The notes under the pieces: model-generated
Told to the model about the DNA's origin: nothing
Database searches by the model: none
The model's input: only the letters and a program-made list of their open reading frames with translations
Assembly: GCA_023396625.1 (NCBI GenBank)
Contig: JAEWVY010000101.1
Location: 1-10,560 of the forward strand
DNA: 10,560 nt
Source: Pseudomonadota bacterium
GTDB taxonomy: Bacteria; Pseudomonadota; Gammaproteobacteria; Burkholderiales; Burkholderiaceae_C
Direction: 5' to 3'
Shown here: positions 1-6,464 of the stretch, in pieces
Numbering within the stretch: the stretch's first letter is position 1
Layout of the letters: the number at the start of each line of letters is the position of its first letter
Program-made: the position numbers and the translations under genes

Positions 1-88
1 GCCCACCATACACCACGTCGAAGGGCACGGCCTCCGCGCCGTCGACCAGATCCGCCGAGGCGCAAAGGGGGATCTGGCGCACGTTCAT
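1..88 (-). CDS. Rieske [2Fe-2S] domain protein, N-terminal fragment (cut by window edge)
   Basis: Only the first 29 codons are present. The minus strand opens with ATG at 88 and the peptide begins MNVRQIPLCASADL and runs to PFDVVYGG. This matches the N-terminus I recall for the small (about 120 residue) stand-alone Rieske proteins found next to a HAD phosphatase and rluC in Comamonadaceae. The iron-sulfur ligands (CxH and CxxH motifs) would lie beyond the window, so the domain itself is not seen. The ATG overlaps the TGA of the upstream phosphatase in an ATGA arrangement (85-88), so the two are very probably co-transcribed and translationally coupled. The coding frame is secure; the product name is inference from the N-terminal pattern and the neighbours. 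Confidence 0.6.
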   Translation of the reverse strand, partial: MNVRQIPLCASADLVDGAEAVPFDVVYGG

Positions 89-747
89 GCGTTGCTCCGC
101 AGCCAGTCGTGCAGATTCCGCACCGAGTGCGCCACATGCAACGGGCTCAGCGCGTCGAAGGCGCCGCTGTCGTGTGCGCCATAACTCACCCCCACGCCGG
201 CGCAGCCGGCGTTGCGCGCCATCTCCAGATCGTGCGTGGTGTCTCCGATCATCAGCGTGCGCTCCGGCGCCACGTCCAGCGCCTCCATCAACTCGTGCAG
301 CATGCGCGGATCGGGTTTGCCAGCGGTCTCGTCAGCGGTGCGCGACGCATCGAACAACGGCCTCAGCTTTGACGCATCCAGCGCCTCGTCGAGCCCGCGC
401 CGGCTCTTCCCCGTCGCCACGGCCAGCCGGTGGCGGCGCGTGCGCAGTTCGTCGAGCAGGGCACGCACCCCTTCGAACAGGCTGATGTCGTTCATGTGCC
501 GGGCATAGTGATGGCGGTACCGGTTGGCCAGCTCGGGAAATTTGTCCGGCGGCACGTCCGGCGCGGCGCGGGCCAGCGCCTGCGCCAGACCCATGCCGAT
601 GACCCAGCTCGCCTGCCGGTCGTCTGGCACGGTCCCTCCCACATCCCCCACCGCGCGCTGAATGCAGCGGGCGATGATGGCTGTGGAGTCGAACAGCGTG
701 CCATCCCAGTCGAAGGCGATGAGGTCAAAGCGGCGCGGGTGTGACAT
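85..747 (-). CDS. HAD-family hydrolase, phosphoglycolate phosphatase-like
   Basis: A 220-residue haloacid dehalogenase-superfamily phosphatase with all four motifs. Motif I is FDWDGTLFDS, with nucleophile Asp13 and acid/base Asp15. Motif II is in LAVATGK (Thr112), motif III is Lys144 in GKPDP, and motif IV is GDTTHD (Asp169 and Asp173). The segment between motif I and about residue 90 is a helical cap, typical of subfamily IA as in Gph. Such enzymes hydrolyse small phosphate esters in the cytoplasm; the substrate here (phosphoglycolate, a nucleotide or other) cannot be read from sequence. I chose the ATG at 747. A TTG six bases upstream (753) would add two residues but has no clear advantage. 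The start lies inside the last codons of rluC (23-base overlap) and the stop overlaps the next gene's ATG, so this is the middle gene of an operon. No strong Shine-Dalgarno is visible, which fits coupling to rluC translation. Confidence 0.9.
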   Translation of the reverse strand: MSHPRRFDLIAFDWDGTLFDSTAIIARCIQRAVGDVGGTVPDDRQASWVIGMGLAQALARAAPDVPPDKFPELANRYRHHYARHMNDISLFEGVRALLDELRTRRHRLAVATGKSRRGLDEALDASKLRPLFDASRTADETAGKPDPRMLHELMEALDVAPERTLMIGDTTHDLEMARNAGCAGVGVSYGAHDSGAFDALSPLHVAHSVRNLHDWLRSNA

Positions 748-1720
748 GGGCAAGGAAACTCTCGAGTTCCGGGGGCATAGGCGCGACCAGCTCCATGCGT
801 TCGCCGCTCCCCGGGTGGGTGAACTGTAACCGCCAGGCGTGAAGGAACATGCGTTTCAGGCCCCGTTTCTGCAAGGCCTTGTTGAGTTCGAAATCGCCAT
901 ATTTGTCGTCGCCGGCGATCGGATGGCCCTGCGCGGCCAGATGCACCCGGATCTGATGCGTGCGGCCGGTCTTGATGGTGACCTCCAGCAAGGTAAACCC
1001 TTCATACCGCTGGCGAATCCGGGTCAGCGTCACCGAATGCATGCCGTCCGGGTCGTCCTTGCCGACCACCTGCACGCGACGTTCCCCGTCGGGCAACAGG
1101 TATTTCTTCAACGGCGTCTCAATGCGCCGGGTCCGCGCTGGCCAATCGCCGGCCACCAGCGCCAGATAGGTTTTGCCCGTCTCGCGTTCGCGGAACTGGT
1201 CCTGCAGGTGCCTGAGCGCGCTGCGCCGGGCGGCCACCAGCAGGATACCGCTGGTCTCACGATCGAGCCGGTGCACCAGCTCGAGAAATTTCGCCTCCGG
1301 CCGCGCCCGGCGCAACTGCTCGATCACACCGAAGCTGACGCCCGATCCGCCGTGCACCGCGACCCCCGCCGGCTTGTCGAGCGCCAGCATCCAGTCGTCT
1401 TCGTACAGCAAGGGAAACTCGCGGCCGGGCGCCGGCCGGTCGAGCTTCTGCGCCATCTTCTGCGAAGTGCGTGCCGGGGGCAGACGCACCACATCACCGG
1501 CCTGGATGCGGGTGTCCGCGGACGCCCGGCCTTTGTTGACGCGCACCTCACCACTGCGAATGATGCGGTAGACATGGGACTTGGGCACACCCTTGAGTTG
1601 TCGGAGCAGAAAATTGTCGAGTCGCTGACCTTCCGATTCCGCGTCGACCGTGACATTCCGGACGGTGGCCCACCCCGAATTCCGCACGGCAGGCGACTTG
1701 CCCCCTATAATGGTGTTCAC
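725..1720 (-). CDS. rluC: 23S rRNA pseudouridine synthase RluC (RluA/RluC/RluD family)
   Basis: A protein of 331 residues from the GTG at 1720; E. coli RluC has 319. An S4 RNA-binding domain spans roughly residues 25-80 (GQRLDNFLLRQLKGVPKS, then GEVRVNKGR). The synthase domain follows, with the catalytic aspartate Asp153 in HRLDRETSG, the LDKPAGVAVHGG segment at 114-125 and TGRTHQIRVH near 251-260. E. coli RluC converts U955, U2504 and U2580 of 23S rRNA to pseudouridine; the very close N-terminal S4 match and the length favour RluC over RluD or RluA. The frame stays open to another GTG at 1768 (16 extra residues), but neither GTG has a good ribosome binding site, and conserved sequence starts only near residue 24. 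The start is therefore uncertain, while the stop is certain. It is the first gene of a minus-strand cluster overlapping the HAD phosphatase, and it is divergent from rne. Confidence 0.93.
   Translation of the reverse strand: MNTIIGGKSPAVRNSGWATVRNVTVDAESEGQRLDNFLLRQLKGVPKSHVYRIIRSGEVRVNKGRASADTRIQAGDVVRLPPARTSQKMAQKLDRPAPGREFPLLYEDDWMLALDKPAGVAVHGGSGVSFGVIEQLRRARPEAKFLELVHRLDRETSGILLVAARRSALRHLQDQFRERETGKTYLALVAGDWPARTRRIETPLKKYLLPDGERRVQVVGKDDPDGMHSVTLTRIRQRYEGFTLLEVTIKTGRTHQIRVHLAAQGHPIAGDDKYGDFELNKALQKRGLKRMFLHAWRLQFTHPGSGERMELVAPMPPELESFLAHVTPAPL
1706..1711 (+). promoter_or_regulatory. Perfect TATAAT -10 element facing rne
   Basis: A perfect TATAAT hexamer reads toward rne. It stands out in GC-rich DNA. 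The bases 17 positions upstream (1683-1688) do not resemble TTGACA, so the -35 is poor and no extended -10 TG is present. If used, transcription would begin near 1718 and give an rne leader of about 530 bases, in line with the long (about 360-base) rne leader known in E. coli. The site lies within the first codons of rluC if that gene starts at 1720, so the two transcription units would be back to back and overlap slightly. The hexamer is seen; promoter function is inference. Confidence 0.45.
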
Positions 1721-1761
1721 TGGCGACAGGCTGTGTAAGTGGTTGATTTGAATGGAAGTTG

Positions 1762-1776
1762 CTCCCACCCAGGGAG
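1762..1776 (+). other. Small stem-loop (5-bp stem) at start of rne leader
   Basis: CTCCC at 1762-1766 pairs with GGGAG at 1772-1776 across a five-base ACCCA loop. It is short and could be chance. It lies where either an rne leader or the 5' end of an rluC transcript would begin. Confidence 0.3.
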
Positions 1777-1839
1777 TTTAGTCCACCCAACCCATCCAGC
1801 CGCGCCGGAAGGTCGATGCCTCCCGCGCATTGCCTGCAG

Positions 1840-1861
1840 ACTGGAGGCCCACGCCGCCAGT
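1840..1861 (+). other. Interrupted stem-loop in rne leader
   Basis: ACTGG (1840-1844) pairs with CCAGT (1857-1861). After one A/G mismatch, GGC (1846-1848) pairs with GCC (1853-1855), leaving a CCAC loop. This gives eight base pairs in two blocks. It is plausible as RNA structure but modest by itself. Confidence 0.4.
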
Positions 1862-1919
1862 GGCACGCAGCAGCTTCGGGCGGGCCGACGCCATGGAACC
1901 CAAACACGGAATACCCCAA

Positions 1920-1946
1920 GTCCGCGAGCACCCGGTGCTTGCGGAC
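1920..1946 (+). other. Strong 12-bp stem-loop in rne leader
   Basis: Positions 1920-1931 pair with 1935-1946 across a three-base CCG loop. Eleven Watson-Crick pairs and one G-U pair form an uninterrupted stem. There is no following T-tract, so it does not look like an intrinsic terminator. It lies about 300 bases before the rne start codon. By analogy with the leader hairpins that E. coli RNase E uses for autoregulation, it is a candidate recognition or cleavage-control element; that function is inference. It contains no start codon and codes for nothing recognisable. Confidence 0.6.
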
Positions 1947-2063
1947 GGATCGAAGCGAGACAAGCAGTGTTGACCCTGTCGTTCATTGTCCTCTGGCGGT
2001 GGCTGCAAGCCCCTGCTTTTGGCATTGAATCGGCATTTCTCAGCGTCAAAAGGGCGTTTTGCG

Positions 2064-2078
2064 CTATCTTTTTGATAG
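2064..2078 (+). other. CTATC/GATAG inverted repeat with T5 loop
   Basis: CTATC (2064-2068) and GATAG (2074-2078) flank TTTTT. The stem is only five A/T-rich pairs, so it is weak as RNA structure. It lies in the most AT-rich patch of the leader and could instead mark a promoter or the remnant of a dispersed repeat, because TTTTTGATA also occurs in the AT-rich island within hemD (minus strand, 8113-8121). Confidence 0.3.
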
Positions 2079-2130
2079 ACCACCAGCTCCCCGTTCCTCT
2101 CGCCCCTTTCCACGCGCCCCCGCCCCGGCA

Positions 2131-2148
2131 GCCGAGCTAGTGCTCGGC
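2131..2148 (+). other. GC-rich 7-bp stem-loop in rne leader
   Basis: GCCGAGC (2131-2137) pairs perfectly with GCTCGGC (2142-2148) around a TAGT tetraloop. It lies 99 bases before the rne start codon. No T-run follows, so it is not a terminator. It is a candidate structural element of the leader. Confidence 0.45.
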
Positions 2149-2234
2149 CGCGCCCGGCTATTGCGGCAATTCCTTCCGGTTCTCAGCGTCAGTCCAGGCA
2201 TCGTTGGCCCCTCGAGGGCGGGTACTTTGTTTTC

Positions 2235-2240
2235 AAGAGG
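2235..2240 (+). promoter_or_regulatory. rne: Ribosome binding site of rne
   Basis: AAGAGG sits seven bases before the ATG at 2248. It decides the rne start against the much longer open frame that begins with a TTG at 2059. Confidence 0.7.
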
Positions 2241-2247
2241 TTCCGCG

Positions 2248-5070
2248 ATGAAACGGATGCTGATCAACGCCACGCAGGCGGAGGAACGCCGGCTGGCGAT
2301 TGTGGATGGGCAAAAACTGCTCGACTACGAAATCGAAATCGAAGGGCGTGAACAGCGCAAGGGCAACATCTACAAGGCCGTGGTCACCCGCGTCGAGCCG
2401 TCGCTGGAAGCCTGCTTCGTCGACTACGGGGAAGATCGCCACGGCTTTCTGCCGTTCAAGGAAATTTCACGCCAGTATTTTGCCGAAGGCGTGTCCGTCA
2501 ACCAGGCGCGCATCCAGGACGTGATCCGCGAAGGCGACGAACTGCTGGTGCAAGTCGAGAAGGAGGAACGCGGCAACAAGGGCGCGGCGCTGACCACCTT
2601 CATCAGCCTGGCTGGACGCTACGTCGTGCTGATGCCCAACAACCCGCGCGGCGGCGGCGTGAGCCGCCGCATCGAAGGGGACGACCGCGCCGAGCTCAAG
2701 GAAGCGATGGACCAGCTCGACTATCCCAAGGGCATGTCCATCATCGCGCGCACTGCCGGCATCGGCCGTACGGCCCCCGAGTTGCAGTGGGACCTGAACT
2801 ACCTGCTCAAGCTCTGGGCCGCCATCGACGGCGCCGCCAAGGGTGGCAAGGGCGCCTTCCTCATCTACCAGGAATCCAGCCTGGTCATTCGCGCCATCCG
2901 TGACTACTTCAACCACGACATCGGCGACATCCTGATCGACACCGACGACATCTACGAGCAGGCGCGGCAGTTCATGGCGCATGTCATGCCCGAGCACGCC
3001 GCACGTGTGAAGCGCTACCGCGACGACGCCCCGCTCTTCAGCCGTTTCCAGATCGAACACCAGATCGAATCGGCCTATGCCCGCACGGTCCAGCTCCCCG
3101 GCGGGGGGGCCATCGTGATCGACCACACCGAGGCGCTGGTGTCGGTGGACGTGAATTCGGCCCGAGCGATCAAGGGCGGTGACATCGAAGAGACCGCCAC
3201 CCGGACCAATCTGGAAGCCGCCGACGAAGTCGCCCGCCAGATGCGCCTGCGCGATTTGGGTGGCCTGATCGTGATCGACTTCATCGACATGGAGGAGAGC
3301 AAGAACCGGCGCGAAGTGGAAAGCCGCCTGCGCGACGCTCTGCGCCAGGATCGCGCCCGGGTGCAGTTCGGCTCGATCAGCAAATTCGGCCTGATGGAAA
3401 TGAGCCGCCAGCGCCTGAAACCCGCGCTCAGCGAAGGTTCGTCCATCCCGTGCCCGCGTTGCGGCGGGTCCGGCCACATCCGCGACACCGAGAGCTCGGC
3501 CCTGCAGATCCTGCGCATCATCCAGGAAGAGTCGATGAAGGACAACACCGCGTCTGTGCTGTGCCAGGTGCCGGTGGACGTGGCCTCTTTCCTGCTCAAC
3601 GAAAAACGCACCGAGATCGCCAAGATCGAACTCAAACAGCGCATCAATGTGCTGATGGTGCCCAACAAGACGCTCGAAACCCCCAACTACAGGTTGGAAC
3701 GCCTGCGCCACGACGATCCGCGCCTGGACCACATCGAGGCCAGCTACAAACTGGCCGAGGAAGTCGAAGACCCCACCGCCGTGACACGCCGCTCGCAGGA
3801 GCCGACCAATAAGCAGACCCCCGTCATCAAGGGCGTCCTGCCCGACGCGCCGGCACCCGCTGCCGAAGTCCGGCCCGAGCCGGTGGCGGCCCCCGCTGCG
3901 AAGAAGCCACGTGCCTCGGCGGACGCAGCCATGGCTGGCCCCGCCGCTGCGCCCAAGGGCTTTTTCGACTGGCTCAAGAGCCTGTTTGGCGCCTCGTCCA
4001 CCCCGGTCCTCACGCCCGCGCCGGTGGCCGCCGAAACCACGAAAACCGACACCCGGGCGCCACGAGGCACGCGCGGCGGTGAGCGGCGCGAGGGACGGCG
4101 GGGAGAGGGTCGAAGCGAGACCCGCCGTGGCGAGTCCCGCCGCGGTGATGGACAGGCCGAGGGACGCGGCAACCGACGCGGCGAGACCCGAACCGAGGGA
4201 CGCGACACGGACGCACGTCCTCCACGCAACGAGCGCAACGGCGAGCGCAACGGCGCGCGTGAACGCCGTGATGCCCTGCCCAATGCGGCCGCCGAAACCC
4301 CGGCCACCGGCCCGGGTACCCCGACGCCAGACATTCCCCAGGGAGAGCGCGCCGACCGTCCGCCGCGCCGCGAAAGGGGCGAAGGCCGCCGTGAGCGCGG
4401 AGAACGCCGCGACACGGCCGCGGCACGCCCCGCCGCGGAGATCCCGCTCCAGGGTGTGACCCCCCTGGAAGCGGCCGTCTCGACGGAAAATGTCCCGGAA
4501 CAAGCCGACCTGGCCTCAGCCGAAAAAGCCGCACCGCAGCGCGAAGGCGAGCCACGCCGAGAACGCCGTTCCCGCGACCGCTATGGCCGCGACCGCCGCG
4601 AGCGCGCCGCCCAGGGCGGCGCCCAGACCGCGCTGGAAGACAATGGCCCGGCGGAGGCGGCGGCACCTGCCGATGCCACGGCGGAAGAAGTCCGGGCCCC
4701 TGCTGTGCGCTCTTATTTCGATCGCCCCGGCACCGCCCCGGCCATGACGACCGCCGAAGCACCCGTCGCCGCGCCTGTGGCGGCCGAACCCGCCGCCGCA
4801 CCTCTGGCGGTTTCCCCGGAACCGGTTCCGCCGGCGCCCGTCACTTACACCCTGCCCGTGCAGGCGTTGCAAGACCTCGCGCAACATGCCGGTCTGTCGT
4901 GGGTCAACTCGGATGCCGACAAGGTGGCCGCCGTCCAGGCCGCGATCGCGGCCGAACCCAAGCCGGTGCACATTCCGCGTGAGCGGCCGCCCGCAGTGGT
5001 CATCGACGAAGGGGCGCTCGTGCTCGTCGAAACACGCAAGGACCTGCGCAGCCTCGAACTCCCGTTCTGA
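2248..5070 (+). CDS. rne: Ribonuclease E
   Basis: A 940-residue endoribonuclease E, the core of mRNA decay and rRNA/tRNA processing. The start ATG follows AAGAGG and begins MKRMLINATQAEERRLA, the family N-terminus. The catalytic half is complete. An S1 RNA-binding domain spans about 37-118. The 5'-monophosphate sensor residues Arg168 and Thr169 lie in ARTAGIGRT. The metal-binding aspartates Asp301 (SVDVNSA) and Asp344 (VIDFIDM) are 43 residues apart, as in E. coli 303/346. The zinc-link cysteines are Cys402 and Cys405 (CPRC). The second half is low complexity. At 572-581, FFDWLKSLFG looks like the amphipathic membrane-anchoring helix (E. coli segment A, near 568-582). An Arg/Gly/Glu-rich RNA-binding stretch runs from about 595 to 790, followed by Pro/Ala-rich linker. 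The last ~75 residues regain ordered composition and end in VLVETRKDLRSLELPF, perhaps a degradosome partner site. The family is RNase E rather than the shorter RNase G. Transcription is divergent from rluC and convergent with hemY. Confidence 0.98.
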   Translation: MKRMLINATQAEERRLAIVDGQKLLDYEIEIEGREQRKGNIYKAVVTRVEPSLEACFVDYGEDRHGFLPFKEISRQYFAEGVSVNQARIQDVIREGDELLVQVEKEERGNKGAALTTFISLAGRYVVLMPNNPRGGGVSRRIEGDDRAELKEAMDQLDYPKGMSIIARTAGIGRTAPELQWDLNYLLKLWAAIDGAAKGGKGAFLIYQESSLVIRAIRDYFNHDIGDILIDTDDIYEQARQFMAHVMPEHAARVKRYRDDAPLFSRFQIEHQIESAYARTVQLPGGGAIVIDHTEALVSVDVNSARAIKGGDIEETATRTNLEAADEVARQMRLRDLGGLIVIDFIDMEESKNRREVESRLRDALRQDRARVQFGSISKFGLMEMSRQRLKPALSEGSSIPCPRCGGSGHIRDTESSALQILRIIQEESMKDNTASVLCQVPVDVASFLLNEKRTEIAKIELKQRINVLMVPNKTLETPNYRLERLRHDDPRLDHIEASYKLAEEVEDPTAVTRRSQEPTNKQTPVIKGVLPDAPAPAAEVRPEPVAAPAAKKPRASADAAMAGPAAAPKGFFDWLKSLFGASSTPVLTPAPVAAETTKTDTRAPRGTRGGERREGRRGEGRSETRRGESRRGDGQAEGRGNRRGETRTEGRDTDARPPRNERNGERNGARERRDALPNAAAETPATGPGTPTPDIPQGERADRPPRRERGEGRRERGERRDTAAARPAAEIPLQGVTPLEAAVSTENVPEQADLASAEKAAPQREGEPRRERRSRDRYGRDRRERAAQGGAQTALEDNGPAEAAAPADATAEEVRAPAVRSYFDRPGTAPAMTTAEAPVAAPVAAEPAAAPLAVSPEPVPPAPVTYTLPVQALQDLAQHAGLSWVNSDADKVAAVQAAIAAEPKPVHIPRERPPAVVIDEGALVLVETRKDLRSLELPF

Positions 5071-5088
5071 CGCCCGAAGTCACGCCTG

Positions 5089-5114
5089 GCCCAGCCCGGC
5101 TTGCGGGGCTGGGC
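5089..5114. terminator. GC-rich hairpin, possible transcription end signal after rne
   Basis: GCCCAGCCC (5089-5097) pairs perfectly with GGGCTGGGC (5106-5114), leaving an eight-base loop. It starts 18 bases after the rne stop and lies between convergent genes. No T-tract follows on either strand, so it is not a textbook intrinsic terminator; it may instead protect 3' ends or act with a second hairpin just downstream. Confidence 0.55.
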
Positions 5115-5116
5115 GA

Positions 5117-5133
5117 TCCGGCCCACGGCCGGA
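5117..5133. terminator. Second GC-rich hairpin between rne and hemY
   Basis: TCCGGCC (5117-5123) pairs perfectly with GGCCGGA (5127-5133) around a CAC loop. It is separated by two bases from the hairpin at 5089-5114, making a tandem pair that can form in RNA from either strand. No U-tract follows. Confidence 0.5.
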
Positions 5134-5153
5134 CATGAACAAGGGCCGGCCGT

Positions 5154-6458
5154 TCAGGCCCCTGAGGGGGTTTGCTCCCCTGCGGCGTTCTTCCAGGCCC
5201 GCATGGCGGCAGCATCGTCCCCGCGCTGCTGCGCCAGCGTGGCCAGCGCTCGCCACGCAGACCGCGCCAGGGCTTCGTCGCTCAGGCCATGGACCGCCTG
5301 GCCCAGAAGCTGTTCGGCCTTGCCCCACAGCTGACGCTTCATGCAGGCCATGCCCGCGAGGTACTGCAGGCAGGGCTCGCGAGGGTCCCCTTGCTGCGCG
5401 AGCTCGATCCGCCCGAGCCAGTCCCGGTCGGCGACGGCCTCGCCGGTCACCAGACAGTCTTCGAGCACCCGTGTGAATTTCGCCCGCTGAAGCGGGCTCC
5501 AGGCGGTGGGCTGGGCCATCCATTGTTCCCATAGGGGCTGCAACCAGTTCCTGGCCAGCGCGACGTCGCCCTGCAGACTCAACAGCCGCGATGCCGCACC
5601 GATGGCCACCTCGGGCATGGCCTGTTCCCCCGCCTCCAGGCTGTCCCAGACTTTCTGCAGCTGGGCCGAGTCGTGCGCCCCCTGGACCATCTCGCCAATC
5701 AGGCTGCGAATCAGACTCTGTGCGGCTTCCGGCGAAAAAGCACGGTGTTTTGCCAACAGCCTCGCGGTTTCCAGCGCCGCCTGCGCCTGATGGGCCAGGC
5801 GCGCCGCCTTGAGCCGCAGCCGCAGCGCCAGCGTGCGCCGCTGCGCACCTTGCGGCAACGCATCGAGCCATTCGAGGGCGGCGGGCACATCCCGCTCGTC
5901 CAGCGCCCAGCGAGCCGCCCGAAGGCGCGCACCATCACGAAGCTCCTGCGTGGCCGCCGCGGGACGACCCGCCTCACCGTCGAAGATTTGCCGCAGATGC
6001 TCATCGCGCCCCGTCTTGTCCTGCAGCGACTGCGCGCTCTCCGCCGCCACCAGGTGGGCCATCGCCCGCAACTGCGCCCCATGGCCAAGCCGCTCCCCTG
6101 CCACGGCCGTGGCCTGCTCCCGCGCCAACGCCACGTCCGCGACTTTCCGCGCCCGGGTGAAGCGGCCGGCAAAAAGATGCCCAAAAGCCTCGATCAGGGC
6201 CACGTGAGCCGCGCGTTCCCGCTGCTGAGTCCGCCAGCGCCGGGCCTGGGTCGGCAGTTCCAACAGCGCCCCGAGCGCCCGCAGGGCCAGGTGCAGCACC
6301 AGGAAAAGGCCCGCCAGCACCAGCAGCACGAGATTGAGCGACAGGTCCACGCGCCACGGCGGCCAGAACACGGTGATCGTGGCCTGGTTCTCACCGGCGA
6401 ACAATGCCAGCGCCGCCGCGCCGGCAAAAAGCACCAGGAACCAGAGTGCCGCCCGCAT
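5154..6458 (-). CDS. hemY: HemY-like inner-membrane TPR protein of the heme operon
   Basis: A 434-residue protein of the proteobacterial HemY (HemY_N) family. This family is unrelated to the Bacillus protoporphyrinogen oxidase of the same name. Two transmembrane segments are visible near residues 4-21 and 41-63, joined by a short loop containing VFWPPWRVDLSLN, the family's signature region. The rest, roughly 75-425, is alpha-helical, alanine/leucine-rich and consistent with TPR-like repeats (for example around PCLQYLAGMACMKRQLWGKA), probably exposed to the cytoplasm. The exact biochemical role is not settled; genetic context links it to heme synthesis, possibly as an assembly scaffold. The ATG at 6458 follows the hemX stop by six bases and is preceded by a GACGGGG stretch that could serve as a ribosome binding site. 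It is the last gene of the hemCDXY run and is convergent with rne. Confidence 0.9.
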   Translation of the reverse strand: MRAALWFLVLFAGAAALALFAGENQATITVFWPPWRVDLSLNLVLLVLAGLFLVLHLALRALGALLELPTQARRWRTQQRERAAHVALIEAFGHLFAGRFTRARKVADVALAREQATAVAGERLGHGAQLRAMAHLVAAESAQSLQDKTGRDEHLRQIFDGEAGRPAAATQELRDGARLRAARWALDERDVPAALEWLDALPQGAQRRTLALRLRLKAARLAHQAQAALETARLLAKHRAFSPEAAQSLIRSLIGEMVQGAHDSAQLQKVWDSLEAGEQAMPEVAIGAASRLLSLQGDVALARNWLQPLWEQWMAQPTAWSPLQRAKFTRVLEDCLVTGEAVADRDWLGRIELAQQGDPREPCLQYLAGMACMKRQLWGKAEQLLGQAVHGLSDEALARSAWRALATLAQQRGDDAAAMRAWKNAAGEQTPSGA

Positions 6459-6464
6459 CCCCGT

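Larger units (their letters stand above)
1721..2247 (+). promoter_or_regulatory. rne: Noncoding rluC-rne divergent region, probable structured rne 5' leader
   Basis: I find no credible protein gene in these 527 bases: the open frames here share no family pattern and mostly run out into the neighbours. The region contains several stem-loops (1762-1776, 1840-1861, 1920-1946, 2064-2078, 2131-2148) and an AT-richer patch at about 2016-2080, then a pyrimidine-rich stretch at about 2081-2125. In E. coli the rne leader is long and folded, and it lets RNase E cut its own mRNA to autoregulate. A structured leader at the same place here suggests the same principle, although the sequence is not recognisably the enterobacterial element. 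A second promoter may sit in the AT-richer patch, but I could not define a good -35/-10 pair there. Confidence 0.55.

Noticed and set aside
839..1738. A 299-codon open frame opposite rluC
   Set aside because: It is antisense to rluC, whose S4 domain and catalytic HRLDRETSG motif are clear.
1721..2140. Small proteins in the rluC-rne gap (several open frames of 70-130 codons on both strands)
   Set aside because: None has a recognisable family pattern, most run into neighbouring features, and start contexts are poor. The stem-loops fit a noncoding leader better.
2059..2247. Upstream extension of rne by 63 codons from a TTG
   Set aside because: The conserved RNase E N-terminus starts at the ATG at 2248 with AAGAGG seven bases before it; the extension is Pro/Arg-rich leader sequence.
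2467..4503. A 678-codon open frame on the minus strand opposite rne
   Set aside because: It is antisense to a fully convincing RNase E gene. Long antisense frames are expected in GC-rich genes with third-position GC bias, and the peptide is repetitive and lacks any family pattern.
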